From Straminergon stramineum (Eukaryota > Streptophyta > Bryopsida > Hypnales > Calliergonaceae): a stretch of 64,000 bases of DNA. Of the stretch, positions 1 to 10,920 are shown piece after piece. Within the stretch, counting starts at the first letter, position 1. Each line of letters starts with the position of its first letter. A program made the position numbers and the translations under genes. The notes beneath the pieces were generated by a model, which saw only the letters and a list, made by a program, of their open reading frames with translations, was not told the DNA's origin and ran no database searches. The stretch spans positions 37,143,001 to 37,207,000 of the forward strand of contig OY987265.1 of NCBI GenBank assembly GCA_963920665.1. Direction: 5' to 3'.

Positions 1-375
1 AAGCCCGGACCTACATCCTGGGACACCATCAAGAAGGGAGAGTTTTATCTTATAAATGGTCAGCATAGTGTAACCGCCAGCAAGATGATGGTGGACATGA
101 AACTAGATGAGGAGATTGTCAAGCACTTCCGGAAGTGGGATTGCTACGTCGTATGGTCAAATGACAACGAAAAACTGAGGTCTATTTCCGCATACTATAA
201 TAGAGTAAATCATTTTGTTGCGATGAAGCCGTCTTGGTCAACGAACATCGTAGGCACGAGAACTATGTGGGAGAACATGGGGAGGCCCAGAAATCCCAAG
301 GAGGCTGTACCTGTCGGCACTCTCTCCAATGCAAGACGCAATGCAGAGAACAGGGCCAACTCCTTGAGATTCAAG
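1..375 (+). pseudogene. Exon with ParB-like (NGQH) domain, partial
   Basis: Frame 1 is open from the window edge, so the true start lies upstream. The motif FYLINGQHSVTASK near residues 15-28 matches the conserved Gly-Gln-His core of ParB N-terminal/sulfiredoxin-fold domains. After it come the segments 'EKLRSISAYYNRVNHF' and 'RPRNPKEAVPVGTL'. ParB-like proteins act as nucleases or CTP-dependent DNA-binding switches; nothing here shows which activity, if any, remains. The exon ends at a donor (AAG|gtcagt, 375/376). The assignment rests on motif recognition only and needs a profile search. Confidence 0.5.
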
Positions 376-419
376 GTCAGTGATTACTTTCTTGTAATAT
401 GGGGCCTGTAAATGCATTT

Positions 420-436
420 TAGATCGAGTCGACCTA
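420..436. repeat. Intron palindrome, copy 1 (one mismatch)
   Basis: TAGATCGAGTCGACCTA lies inside the first intron (376-482). It differs by one base from the perfect odd palindrome TAGGTCGAGTCGACCTA seen in the second intron. Confidence 0.75.
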
Positions 437-482
437 AGTTGGCTTTGGACTTATGAGACCTGATTTTCACTGTGTGCAAGAG

Positions 483-1832
483 TTTACAAAGGCCATGAAC
501 AAGTGTTTCGCTATGCTTGACGTCGTGAAGTCTCAGAAAGCCACTCATGGAAAGGGTGGTGAGGAGAAGCTGAAAATCACGAATGAATTGAAGATTATCA
601 CCGCTCCCGATGATGTTTTCAATTTGTGGAGTGAGGTCATCTCCAATGCTGCACACGGGGAGCTCATAGACCTGGACACGTTGCTAAAATTTAACGAAAG
701 GCCGGGTTGGAAGTCTGAAAACGAGAATTTGATGCATGAATTTTTCAAGTGGCTAGGAAATCTCTCGCTAGCTGATCTTGCAAAACTTGCGAAGCACATT
801 CTTAATCAGTAGACGGGAAAGCGAGACCAACCATACCCGAAGGTGACGATAAAAATGATATCGTCAGTGCTTGAGAGTTGTTATACTTGCAAGGAGTGGG
901 TTGAGCGGCGGAAGAGGAAGTATTTGGTGAAGAAGGAGCTTCACCTTCTGGACCCAACACTTGGTCTGTTGAATGCATTTGACGAGCTGAACGTTGAGAA
1001 GTGGCAAGAGTTCAAGTCTAATCAGAACATCACCAGCACTACAATGAATGTGCTACTTGAGCAACTCGGCGATGATTATTGGAAGGAGGCCAAGTAGACG
1101 AAGTCGAAGAATAAGAAGGCCGAGGAAATGTCACCCTATGCTGCTGAATTCTTCAAAGTGTTTCTAGAGAGGAGGTCGAACTTTGTGAAGCCGCTCTCCT
1201 TTGTTCATTATCATCCATACGATATCAGCAATGACATGCATGCTGATTGGCCAAGAAGTGCATGGAAGGAGAATACGGTGGAGGATGTAAGGTTTGGAGT
1301 GATTGACTTTAGATACACTCCTAGCGTCCTCAACAAGCTGAAGTGCAATCCAACTATGCCGTACTTCTTCGCCATTCTTAAGTCGTTCCAGGAGAAGAAG
1401 AAGCCATTGTTGGAGGAAGTCAGGACATGGCTCTTCATCTGCTCGGATTTAACCGAGCAAAACCAAGCTCTACATTACGTACAGAGCAATGAGGTGCTCA
1501 GAGAGTATCAAATGGACTACTCTGACTATTGGCCAGCACGGCATGAGAGGATGGGAGATTACTCCCCAAACAACAGTAAGGCTGTGGAGAAAGTTTATCT
1601 TACCTTCTTGCAGAGTCCAAACAATGCTATTCTCATGAACCCAAAACCTGCTTACAGAGCACCGAATACTGACGTGTTCAATAAGCCAAGGGCATATAAT
1701 GAGCTATGTTATAGAATTAATAATATGGAGCTGCAGATGGAATTCTACCTTGGAATTCTCAAAAGGTTTTGCTTTGCGGGGAGGAGTGTTATGTCGTTGT
1801 TTGCCGGCGCCAAGTTCACATGCGCAGCAATG
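483..1832 (+). pseudogene. Second exon of the ParB-like/HAD fusion gene, two in-frame TAG stops
   Basis: The same reading frame stays open for about 450 codons except for TAG at 810-812 and 1095-1097. Sequence either side of each stop is equally coding-like, with charged Lys/Glu-rich segments such as 'EWVERRKRKYLVKKELHLL', so the stops look like point mutations rather than gene ends. The exon closes at GCAGCAATG|gtatgt (1832/1833). I do not recognise a named domain in this exon. The acceptor at its start appears to be ..caagag|ttt (482/483), the only nearby choice that keeps the frame. Confidence 0.5.
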
Positions 1833-2069
1833 GTATGTTGTTTTAGGTCGAGTCGACCTGAATTTGCATTTTTGATTTTGTGTTGAAGCGCTCAAACGTG
1901 GTAATTTCATTACTATCTAAAAAAGAAGGCTTTGATAATGTTATTTTGACTAGTAATGAACATCAGAATTTGTCAAGGACATTCAGTTATGGTTACCTGT
2001 TTAGGTCGAGTCGACCTAAGATGTGCTTCCTGAATCGAATCCTATTGTTTCCCTCTGTGTGATTTTCAG
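1833..2069 (+). other. Intron carrying two palindrome copies
   Basis: This 237-bp intron runs gtatgt...tgattttcag. It holds TAGGTCGAGTCGACCTG at 1844-1860 and the perfect TAGGTCGAGTCGACCTA at 2002-2018, which contains a GTCGAC core. The first copy sits 11 bases after the donor and the second about 50 bases before the acceptor. The rest of the intron is AT-rich and shares nothing obvious with the other introns. Confidence 0.75.
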
Positions 2070-3051
2070 ATGAGCGGCCTTAATGTCTACGCTGTGGGAG
2101 TCTCCGATGAATCAGCAATGTGGACTGACATTGTGGAAATGGCCAAGTCATTAGACATTAAGGACTTTGAGCCAAACGGTTACTTCGTCGATGAATCCAG
2201 ATTCAGCCGGAAACCTATTGGTGTGTCAACACCTACATCAAGCAGGAGAAAGGGAAAGTCAGTGTGGGATTGATCCTACATGCCTTCAGGTCGGGGTGGT
2301 GGATCGCAACGGGAGAGTATGGATTTATCCTCCGACATAGAGGCCGATGACAATGATCTGGATGCGGACGATGTGTAAGAGGAGCAATGTACGCCACCAG
2401 CGCGGCTATCACACAGCCTTTGAGGGTCGTCTGCTTCGTCGGGGCCCCCTGTGGAGAGGCAACCCACTAGCACCCCGCCTCCAGCTGCGGGCGAGAAAAA
2501 AAGGAAGAGAGCCACCTATCACGATGTGGATCTTCAGGCTGAGATAGCGCAGCTCAGAGCGGACAAAGTAAAGGATCGAGCTGATTCTCTGGAAGTGTAT
2601 GCGGAGACATATAAACGAATGGACATGTTCCAGAACTTTATCATAGAGGCAACAAAACGTCAAGATGACCAGTTTTCCGCCATACAAAATCAGCTTGCAG
2701 GGATTAGGCTGCTGGCTTCATTGCCACCATCGCATGAATCTGGCCAGTTGATGATCCAGGGTCCCCTGATAGGTTCTATCAACAGCGGGGAATCCAGTCT
2801 CGCTCATCCCAATGCTAGTCTTTCCGGTTTGGCTCCGACCTCCTTTGGTTTCCCAGCTCCCCCTCCTCCAAAGGAAGATCGCCCCGCAACTCCAACTCCA
2901 CCAGCAGAGCCTGAGGTTGAAGAGACGCAAGTGGATGCAACGCCTCCATTGGCCACACCTACTGAAGGTGCGGATGTTGTTGTTGCCAGAGAAGACTTGG
3001 CGGAGGACCTCGATCAGAATGAGCTCTCACTCAGCATGAATGCACTAGCAG
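2070..3051 (+). pseudogene. Third exon of the fusion gene, low-complexity Pro/Glu region with coiled-coil potential
   Basis: The frame continues in phase 0 from the preceding exon. Three stops (TGA 2271, TAA 2376, TGA 2421) fall within about 150 bases in an acidic, Ser-rich linker. After them a basic stretch (EKKRKRATYHDVDLQAEIAQ) leads into a helical, possibly coiled-coil segment and then a long Pro/Thr/Ala-rich tail. The donor is CTAGCAG|gttgta (3051/3052). No domain recognised. Such linkers are common between folded domains and fit a fusion between the N-terminal ParB-like and C-terminal HAD parts. Confidence 0.45.
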
Positions 3052-3323
3052 GTTGTAATTTATAATCACACGATGTCAAGTGTATAGTTAGGTCGACTCG
3101 AGCTGATTTGTAGTATAGTTTTTTTGTAGCCTAAGACGTTTTGTACCGGAGGGCCCTTCCATTTTGACACAAGATTTATAGTGGAAAGAATTATGATCAT
3201 GAATTCTTCATTTTGAACATCATTTCTGAACATCTATCTTGTATTTTTAACTCCAATGCGATTGAATGGAAGTATGTTCTCAATATCTTACAAATTGCCT
3301 CTCTTTATATTCCGATGTTACAG
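3052..3323 (+). other. Intron with a degenerate palindrome
   Basis: This intron of about 272 bp runs gttgta...tgttacag. At 3089-3105 it contains a diverged copy of the intron palindrome (TAGGTCGACTCGAGCTG): the left arm is intact, the centre G is replaced by C and the right arm has changes. Confidence 0.6.
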
Positions 3324-3601
3324 GCCTTGTCAATGTTGTGGAAATGCCTTCATCCTCTGTTGACCCAACCCTCCACTCGCCTCTTCTAGCGTCACCTGTT
3401 CCCATTTCCATGGAGACGAATTTATCCCCAACGCCAGGTGTAGTGACATCGCAACCGGGGGATCAGATTGCAACAAGACCGTGTCCAAGAGATGATGACA
3501 CCTCCATTCCCGACGACGTGCTCGTGGAGGTCAAGATTCCTGATCCAGTCACTGTGACGATAGGAGATCTATCAAAGTCGGGAGCGTCTTCTCAACAGCA
3601 G
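3324..3601 (+). pseudogene. Fourth exon of the fusion gene (linker)
   Basis: The exon begins after ttacag at 3323, completes a split Gly codon (phase 1) and stays open to CAGCAG|gtacat (3601/3602). It encodes a Pro/Ser/Thr-rich, Asp-rich linker with no recognisable fold. The exact agreement of phase on both sides supports its place in the gene. Confidence 0.5.
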
Positions 3602-3780
3602 GTACATTGTACTGCCATCAATATTCTTGTGTGTAGATGTCATTCAACGTTAGTGGGTGTTCCTTTCTTCTTTCATTGATTTTTTATCCTCCATTGTGGG
3701 TTGCCATTTTGTTTCGCGTGAAGTCGAAAACTCATCCCGTAGGGTAGTAATTGGCTACAAATGTGGCCATTTGTTAGCAG

Positions 3781-4574
3781 GGATCGGATCCTCCATGTCG
3801 TCGTGGAGAATCGTCGAATGAAGTCAACATTCCATTGAGGTCCAGGGTGACCGAGAAATCGCTCAACGTCGTCTTGGACCTGAATGGACTATTATGTGTC
3901 TGCGAGGATGCTAAAGTGAAGGGTTGGGCGAGGCACGTCGGTGACGCGTCGCAGCCCCACTCCGCCATGATTCTGGCGGTTGTGGGGCCGAAGGCTGTGT
4001 ACGTCCGGCTGGGGTGCGCACAATTCCTGCGTGACCTAGGCCAAGTAGCTTTCGTTTTGGTGTGGAGCTCAATGAAGAAGTCCACCACAGAAAAAGTCTG
4101 TGCATATCTCTTCTAGGATCTGGGAATGCCCTTCCTCGTACTCGGACAAGATTCATGCACGAAACTCAAGTGTAGGGATGGTTCAGGTCAAGTCACCACG
4201 TTCAAAGAGCCAGGGACAAGCAAGGAACTTTTCCTAAAAAACCTTGATACGTTGTTCAATGGCTCACATGGGAATTTCACGCCCGAGAACACCATTGCAG
4301 TGGACAACAGTCCCGTTAAGCATGTCATGAACAAGGCAGAGAACGTCGTTCTCCCCGACACTTGGAGTCACAGGGGGAATGGTCCGAAGGACTCATTCCT
4401 GTTGGACGTTCTTCTTCCTTGGTTTAGGCGTGTGCACGATGCTCGAGAGTAAGGGCTAAAATCGTTCAGGGGGAATAGTAAGGGGAAAATGGGGCGGAAA
4501 ATGTTGTGCAACAAATGGAGTCGTCGAGAATATAATAGGCTTATGGAAGTAGTTCGAGTGTCTTCGACTTTGAA
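3781..4574 (+). pseudogene. FCP1/NIF-like HAD phosphatase domain exon
   Basis: After the acceptor ttagcag (3780) the frame stays open and encodes a HAD-superfamily FCP1/NIF-type domain. Visible marks are motif I as NVVLDLNGLLC, 'VYVRLGCAQFLRDL', 'FVLVWSS' (motif II-like Ser), and 'ENTIAVDNSPVKHV' (motif IV-like Asp-Asn). FCP1-family enzymes dephosphorylate phosphoserine, classically on the RNA polymerase II C-terminal tail, using an Asp-x-Asp pair. Here the second Asp is Asn, as I recall for many plant NIF-like proteins, so catalysis is doubtful. TAG at 4114 and TAA at 4450 interrupt the frame, but it stays open to 4574 apart from these. It is similar to NIF-like proteins; the C-terminal extension after 4450 may instead be 3' UTR. 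Confidence 0.7.
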
Positions 4575-4782
4575 GTAGGACAATACTTCTGTTCCCATAG
4601 ATCAGGTCCATTTGAGCTATTGGGAGGTCAGATTAGGACATTTTATTCTGTGCGTAGTTTAGCTCGGATCAACCTTATTTATATATAGTCATTAAGCGCG
4701 TTCGTTTCAAGTTTGTCCAATCCAATTTCTATAATAAATGTTGATTTCATGCTTGACAATGGGAAACTCAATGTTGTCGTTG

Positions 4783-4797
4783 AGGTCGCTTCGACCT
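4783..4797. repeat. Intron palindrome, variant copy
   Basis: AGGTCGCTTCGACCT has six-base inverted arms (AGGTCG/CGACCT) around CTT, the same arms and overall length as the palindrome in the other introns. It lies between the HAD exon and the last exon, in the region modelled as an intron (4575-4916). Confidence 0.6.
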
Positions 4798-4916
4798 AAT
4801 GTGTTTGTCTATGTTTATTGGATAAGTCCATTGCATGCTGCTTGTTTGTATTACTAGTTGTGAATCCCTCTGGACTTCGCACGTGGAGAAACACTAAGAG
4901 CTGCTTGATAGCAGAG

Positions 4917-5550
4917 TTTCAACGACGCGCCATCTCCATTCCCAGATGCCAGTCTTCCATGTGTGGCATCAATGGACTCCGTCCTGGACTACGGCCAGAA
5001 CGCTATTCTCAGCACAGGGAACTTCCTATGCTCGGCGGCGGCTGCCAATTTGACAATGGACTTCCCAATCGGGCCCATAGAAGACAGGGTCGTGGACAGT
5101 CCGCCTAATGGAGCTCCCCGGCTGCCGAAATCATACTCACCTTCTCCTTTGAAATCCAGAGATCCTATGGCTTCCAGAATGTCGCCATCAACCTCGGACA
5201 GAATGCCACAAAGAAAATTGTACGAAGACGTGGGAATTCCAAATTCGACAATGGAGACGAAGAATCCCCTACTAATAGAACCCTACAAACAAGTTCCCCT
5301 TCTACGATCTCATGGGCCTCCTATTCCACGTCCGCGAGCACAATGTCTAGGTGTACAGAAGACCAAGACACACGATGGAATGCCACCCAATAGATATGCT
5401 GCACCGGTTTTTGACGCTTGGGATCGAAAGATCTTACGACTCCAACGGCTTCAAGGACTAAGGGAATATAAGAAGAATGATAACGGATACAGTCGTGGAC
5501 CCGAAATTATGAAGGCCATGGAACTACTGAAGAGTAAATCAGACATATAG
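4917..5550 (+). CDS. Terminal exon, unknown protein segment
   Basis: This is an open frame of about 210 codons, uninterrupted to TAG-type stop at 5550. An acceptor '..gatagcagag' is possible at 4914-4916. If read alone the first ATG is at 4972. The product is Pro-rich with short basic stretches, and ends in a helical charged segment ('DRKILRLQRLQGLREYKKND'). No domain recognised. A splice from the HAD exon would keep the frame with a donor at 4575 (gtagga), so I favour it as the last exon of the fusion gene. A separate short gene is the alternative. Confidence 0.45.
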
Positions 5551-5974
5551 ATGTTGTTCATATTTTTGATACACAGTCTATACATACATGTAAGCATTGT
5601 GCAGATATGTAGTTACTTACAACTCAATGATGGGGTGAATCATACTCACGGCAGTTATAGGCATTGTCACGATCCTTTTGTGAATAGGAACTCAAAATCC
5701 ATATAGGAGTTCTATATGACAATCAAATTTTATTATACATACAAGAGTTTCTAAAAATAGAGTCACCTTCTGCCACGTTCTTCAGTACTCTTCCATGAGA
5801 TTAGAGGGATCTTGCGTGAATCTATGTGTCAAAACTAGTGCTCCATACCTCTCATTTCATTGGAAATCTCTCATTTTACTGAATATTGTGTTAAGGGACA
5901 GGATTACTAACAAATGAAGTCTTTTGTTGATTGTTCATTTTTGAACAACATTTCTGAAAAGTTGAACCTGTTTG
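5551..5974. other. Intergenic, nothing recognised
   Basis: AT-rich sequence downstream of the last exon. I see no coding potential, repeat or RNA gene. Confidence 0.5.
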
Positions 5975-6400
5975 TTTCCTTCATAACATTCTAGAAGAGT
6001 CCACTTAGAAGCTATAGTTATACATACAAGGATTCATTTTTTGGAACTGTGGTTCACCTCGCTATCCCTTGCCATGTTGTGCTAGTCACTTTGTTGTCAC
6101 GTAGGCTGCCTGATTGGGAGGTGAGACTTGGTGTAGCATCCAACAACATGTGATATTATTGCACAGATTTGCTATTAAAGTCCATGTGATTAGTGTTTTC
6201 TTATCTGCTCTACATTCCATTGGAATAGCCTGGGAATTAAGGTTTCCGGTGTGTATTTCTTGGTTGATTTGCAGATCTAGACGGAATGATGTGTGTAACA
6301 TCCATTAATTGTCAACTCTTGCGCCAATGCTTCTAGCAAAAAGATCAATGGATTCATGAATGTTCTTATTTCCTAGTCAAGTGATGTTTTTGGATACTAA
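5975..6400 (+). repeat. Fragment of the TNL 5'-flank duplication
   Basis: Stretches such as 'cttctagcaaaaagat' and 'gaatgttctt' occur in the same order as in the 5' flanks of TNL1 (about 30840-31140) and TNL2 (about 55980-56270). This is a fourth, short remnant of the duplicated unit, without any TNL coding sequence nearby. Confidence 0.6.
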
Positions 6401-6855
6401 AGCTCATAACAATAGAGTACTATTGAAGGCCAAAGGTATTGCCATTACATGTCAAACACTTGTTCATCCATGGTGCAATTGAATTCCAAAATTGAGGGCA
6501 TGCAAACCTCAAACTTGAACAACATAGTGCATGTAATTGTTTAGGATGGCACAAAGTATCCCACCACTCATAACTCCACATTCTTTACACTAAAATTTTG
6601 TCTACTTCCAAATCAAATGTAGTCCCCAACCAATCATAAAATTGTGCAACAATAAATCCCAATTGACACCAATTCACCACTAGACTACTTTTTATTCCTG
6701 GAATAACACATTCAAGGTTCAATAGTAGGGGCAGTTCTTAGATCATGGGCAAAATATGGACAAACTATTTGACTAAAATGTAGTTGTTCGTACAACACAA
6801 AGTGGCTAGTCCAAGGAACCTTTGTCAACATTTCAGAACTCAAATGAAGTACAAT
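6401..6855. other. Intergenic, nothing recognised
   Basis: AT-rich, without long open frames or recognised repeats. Confidence 0.4.
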
Positions 6856-8769
6856 GACCACACTTGCACAAAAGCCCCAAATTTGTAAAGAAGAAGTCTA
6901 TGGAATCTACCACTTGATGAGTGCCTAATCATCTTCATGATGCTCCACCTTCCTCTTTCTTCTTTTGACAACGTTTATGATTCTTCAAGGCACTCTTGTT
7001 GAGACTGGATGACCTATTATTGTTAGTATCCCACATATAAGGATCAATAGGCTTAGACAAACGTGCTTAGAATAAAATTGAGATATTGACAAAATACTAA
7101 ACTTTAGCTCTTAAATGCCTTAGTGTTTTTTAATAGTTGCACATTTTGGCATCTATATATGTATGTATATGTTTCTATATGTATGTGTGTGTATTCAAAT
7201 TTAACTTTTGCCTCAAATTCATCAAATTGGTTATAAAAAAAGGTTTTCTCTAAAGTTTCAAGTATTATTTTGCATGAATGATAAGTTTCTTGGACAAAAC
7301 ATCAATAACTTTGAAGGACTCTATTCATCATCAAGAATATGAACTTCTAAGCACTTAAAGGTAAACAATTGTCCAAAGCATCACAAAATTACTTGCAAGG
7401 TAGTACAAAATGACATAACATGCAAGAATTGCTAGCATTTTGAGCATCTTGTACAACATGTAAATATAAATATGTATACAACAACATCGATTCTGAAAGC
7501 ATTGCAAAAAAAGAAATTCGGGGGTAGATTATAGCTTACCCTGTCCCTCCTTTGGATGATGGATACTCCATTCCAAACAACCATAAGCAAAAAAATAAAT
7601 CATTTTGTATTAGGTGGATGACACTAAAGAATTACAGTCCTAAAGTTTTGCAGTATTTTGAGACCCAAAATGGCTTCAAAATACTCTTTCACGAAACAAA
7701 GCTAAAATCTTTATCCTCCTATATCTTTATCTTTAAAATCTTTATCTTTTCTTTTTCTTTAATGAATCCAATTTTTAATTAACTTGTTTGAGTATATCCT
7801 CCTAAGATATTAAAATAAAAATCTTGATCTTTTCCTAAATCATAATTCCTAAACTTCAATTTTCAATTCCAAAGGTGAATTTTCTCCTTTCAATTTCTTC
7901 ATAAAAACATGTATCTCCCCAAAGTTGTGCATTTTAGTCAAAATGTTGGAAAATGGGTTAAGAATACATGGAAAAAAAATTCTATCATTATCATCTTTAA
8001 AAACAAATTTATAAGTGAAAGGTGATACATGATGAAAGCAAAACCTAAATCACTTGTAACTCACATGAAATTGAGAAGCATCAATTTCAATGGTAAGAAC
8101 ACTCTAGAAAGAAACACATGTCTTATGTTTTTGTTTTCATATGAAAGTTTTAGAAATTGACTTACAAAAGGACATTATATGATTCCTCTATTCTACTTTA
8201 CCCACAAAATAAAAACAAACAACTTTCATCTCATTAGTCAAAATAGATTCATTCAAAGGTTATTGTGTAGGTACCAATCTATTAAAATAAATGAAAAAAA
8301 TTATTTGAAAATACTAATAATTATTATTAGACCACTTTGACATAGGAACAACAAAAATCCTTATAACTATTGCAACGCTCATCAGAATGAAATGAAACCA
8401 AGCTTCAAGATCCACATTACCATAGCTTGGGTAGCAGCTAATTGACTGGCATGTGGTGGACGATACACTCTTGGTTCGGAATCCGCCAGCCTCAAATAAG
8501 TTTAAATGGTACATCCATGTAAATCCATAACAAAGGATTTCAAATCAACACCTACGTACCCTTTTTTACTATGGCCATTTCTCCTGTGTGGAAGAACCAT
8601 ATTGGCTTGAGTTCAAGGAAATGGTTCTCACTCAAAATGGTTGCAAAAAGTAAACACCATTCACAATAGTCTTCCTTGGACTTCATCATGGTCGATGACT
8701 ACCTTTGACTCGGATTTCCATTGCAAAAAATCAAGCCTACAGTTCACAGAAATGAATGCAACGTCCTAA

Positions 8770-10920
8770 TTCACACCTATGTTGGGTTGGGCACTCTTCG
8801 AGGTTGCCATCTTGCTTTCAGGCTTACCCCCGTCTCCTGGGTTGCCCCTGTTGCAAAAGTAAGTCAAGGACCAACAATCATAACCAAATCATATGTTCTT
8901 TAAATTTGATAATCTAGAAAGACCTCCTTGAACTGTTCAGTGGAAAGGATGGCAGACAATCATGATAGATCCACCAATTTAATTGAAGTAAAGGTGTTAG
9001 ACTTACCCATTGTCTAACTTGGAGTCGTGGTGCAGTTGTTGCCGTTAAGAAATAGCGGCCATCAACTGACCATTCACTTGTAACAGTTACAGGTGCTTTG
9101 ACACTCTGAAAGCATTTCAGAGATTCTCGATTCCAAAAGGTCTAATGAAAAGAAACATGACCCATGAATTAATAACCATCGGGTTTTGTGTTGCATTTTG
9201 ATTTAGAAGAAGGCACAACGTTCTTTGATATCCAAAAAGCTTGATTGACACATACCATGTCTCCAAGGCGATTGCTGAAACCCGCCAAGCAGAAGACTGG
9301 AGTAGATCTTAAAGGCCACATAAAATCCTTTAAGGAACTCGATAAAAGGCCTTGCAAGAGAATCCCACTAAGACAATTCCCAAGACTACTACCTCATGTA
9401 TAACACACTCTGAAGTCCCAAGATAATCTGACTAAACAAAGAAACCAGAAAAAGAGTGAAGTTAGATGTCTTCAATTTCAATTGGACTATGATACCATTT
9501 GATGCAAATATTACAAGACAAAGCAACTCAAGACAAGTATGAAAAAACATTCAATGCAAATAGAGGAAGGAAAGTCTTACAAGGCATGGGCAGGTAGGAC
9601 TCTTGTGCAATTCATTACTGTCTAGTTCGTAAAGCCGTAACATATAAACAACGGCCAGATACATATACTGAGGACATTGAAATGAGCAGGATACAACTGC
9701 CTTGAGGATTCCATCGTGCGGTATAGAACGATCCTAGTCCAAACTCAAAGATTGGCTTGCAAACGTTGCTAAATAAGGTCGCCATTGCAGGCATAACTGT
9801 ACAAATGCCAAGGATTCACAGGAAATAGAGGCTCCAAAAATACATAAATTATACAATAGACTTCCAAAGTAAGTGATAGCAGATGCAGAAAATGATATTG
9901 ATGGACCTCGCCTATCATTGAATTCAGGATTATATGGAGAGATACACTATTATAACACCAGTTCTAGTTTAGTTAAACTAATTAATTCCAAGCATTTGCT
10001 GTAAAAGACTGTCCATAGCAAAGATACTCAACAACATGCCTAAAGTACTAATAGATGCATTTGGATACAGCCGTAAACCAAGAGAAACTCTTTGCCATTT
10101 GGAGACCATTGCACGTCATGTATTGGGCCTTCCTTACCTGAAAGATAAAAAATACAAGAGGTAAAGGCTGAAAAAAGTTCACATGCTTGCTCATCAAGTC
10201 CTCTAGTAGTATGTGCATGAGGCAAACATGGCATGCTCATTGCTAATAAGCGGGACACCAAGAAAAGAGATTGACAAAATTCTTTCCCCCTGAAACCATT
10301 TTCAATCAATGACAAAAGTGTAAGCGTCAAGAGCACTCACTCAAAGGTACAGCTCCTTTGTGGCAGCCATTGCTTGTTAGAAAGTGCAACCGTGTCTCTC
10401 CATAATAACTTTGATTCGTTTTGTCAATATCGGATTGAGCCAATACCAGAAAGCTCGTAGAACCTTTGTTCCACATTAGTTGAACTGTATTAGACTTAAA
10501 GAAACTTCGTCAAGCAACTGCTTGGACTTGACTAACATTTGCAAGTTCGAATATGTGTACATTAGCTGGAGCACCCTGGCAAATGAGAAATGCTATGAGT
10601 TGCACTAGGAAGATCATTCCCACAAGAAAAGGCAAGATTCACAGCTACCTAGGAGTTCACTGTTTTAATTTCAGCAATTCCGATGAGGAAAAATGCCGTA
10701 GCTAAGTCAAGCAGAAAATACATTAGCCAACATGGCAAGAAGCGCGGCAAACCCACCAACCTTAATCTCAAGCTCGTATGTGGCAAGATGTGAAGCAGGT
10801 GACTGTGCCAGTTGAACACCCTGGATTCTTGGCAACCGAAGCTTATCAACAATGCCTTTTGAGAAATCATGCCCATCAAAAATGTGTTGTGTACTTGGTT
10901 TATGATCAACCTACATGCCA
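8770..10920 (-). pseudogene. eIF2A pseudogene, copy A
   Basis: Minus-strand fragments, in protein order from high to low coordinates, match eukaryotic initiation factor 2A, a WD-repeat beta-propeller protein that can deliver initiator Met-tRNA. They are: an Asp/Glu-rich 'DESVACRLIINQVHN' region (10640-10920); a segment with 'DKTNQSYYGET' (10340-10580); GKEGPIHDVQWSPNGKEF (10060-10140); 'MPAMATLF' to 'ARWNPQGS' (9690-9795); 'CLAGFSNRLGDM' (9255-9345); 'VDGRYFLTATTAPRLQV' (9010-9140); and 'KPESK' to 'KSAQP' (8770-8865). The pieces are separated by intron-like gaps, so this derives from a genomic duplication rather than a processed cDNA. Frameshifts and stops within the pieces rule out a full product. 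Confidence 0.82.

Larger units (their letters stand above)
1..5550 (+). pseudogene. Multi-exon ParB-like / HAD-phosphatase-like fusion gene, left end outside window, interrupted by stops
   Basis: I model six exons: 1-375, 483-1832, 2070-3051, 3324-3601, 3781-4574 and 4917-5550. All introns start GT and end AG, and the reading phase is preserved across each junction (phases 0, 0, 1, 0; the last junction is less certain). The N-terminal part reads GEFYLINGQHSVTASKMM, resembling the NGQH signature of ParB/sulfiredoxin-like domains. The C-terminal part is an FCP1/NIF-type HAD domain. The middle is charged and Pro/Glu-rich. Seven in-frame stops occur (TAG 810, TAG 1095, TGA 2271, TAA 2376, TGA 2421, TAG 4114, TAA 4450), yet I see no frameshift. 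Each stop is one C-to-T change from CAG, CGA or CAA. The most likely reading is a methylation-decayed pseudogene or transposon-carried gene. Two neighbouring genes rather than one remains possible at the last exon. Confidence 0.6.

Noticed and set aside
10040..10336. 98-codon minus-strand frame as an independent small gene
   Set aside because: It contains the eIF2A HDVQWSPNGKEF piece flanked by intron-like sequence; it is part of pseudogene copy A.
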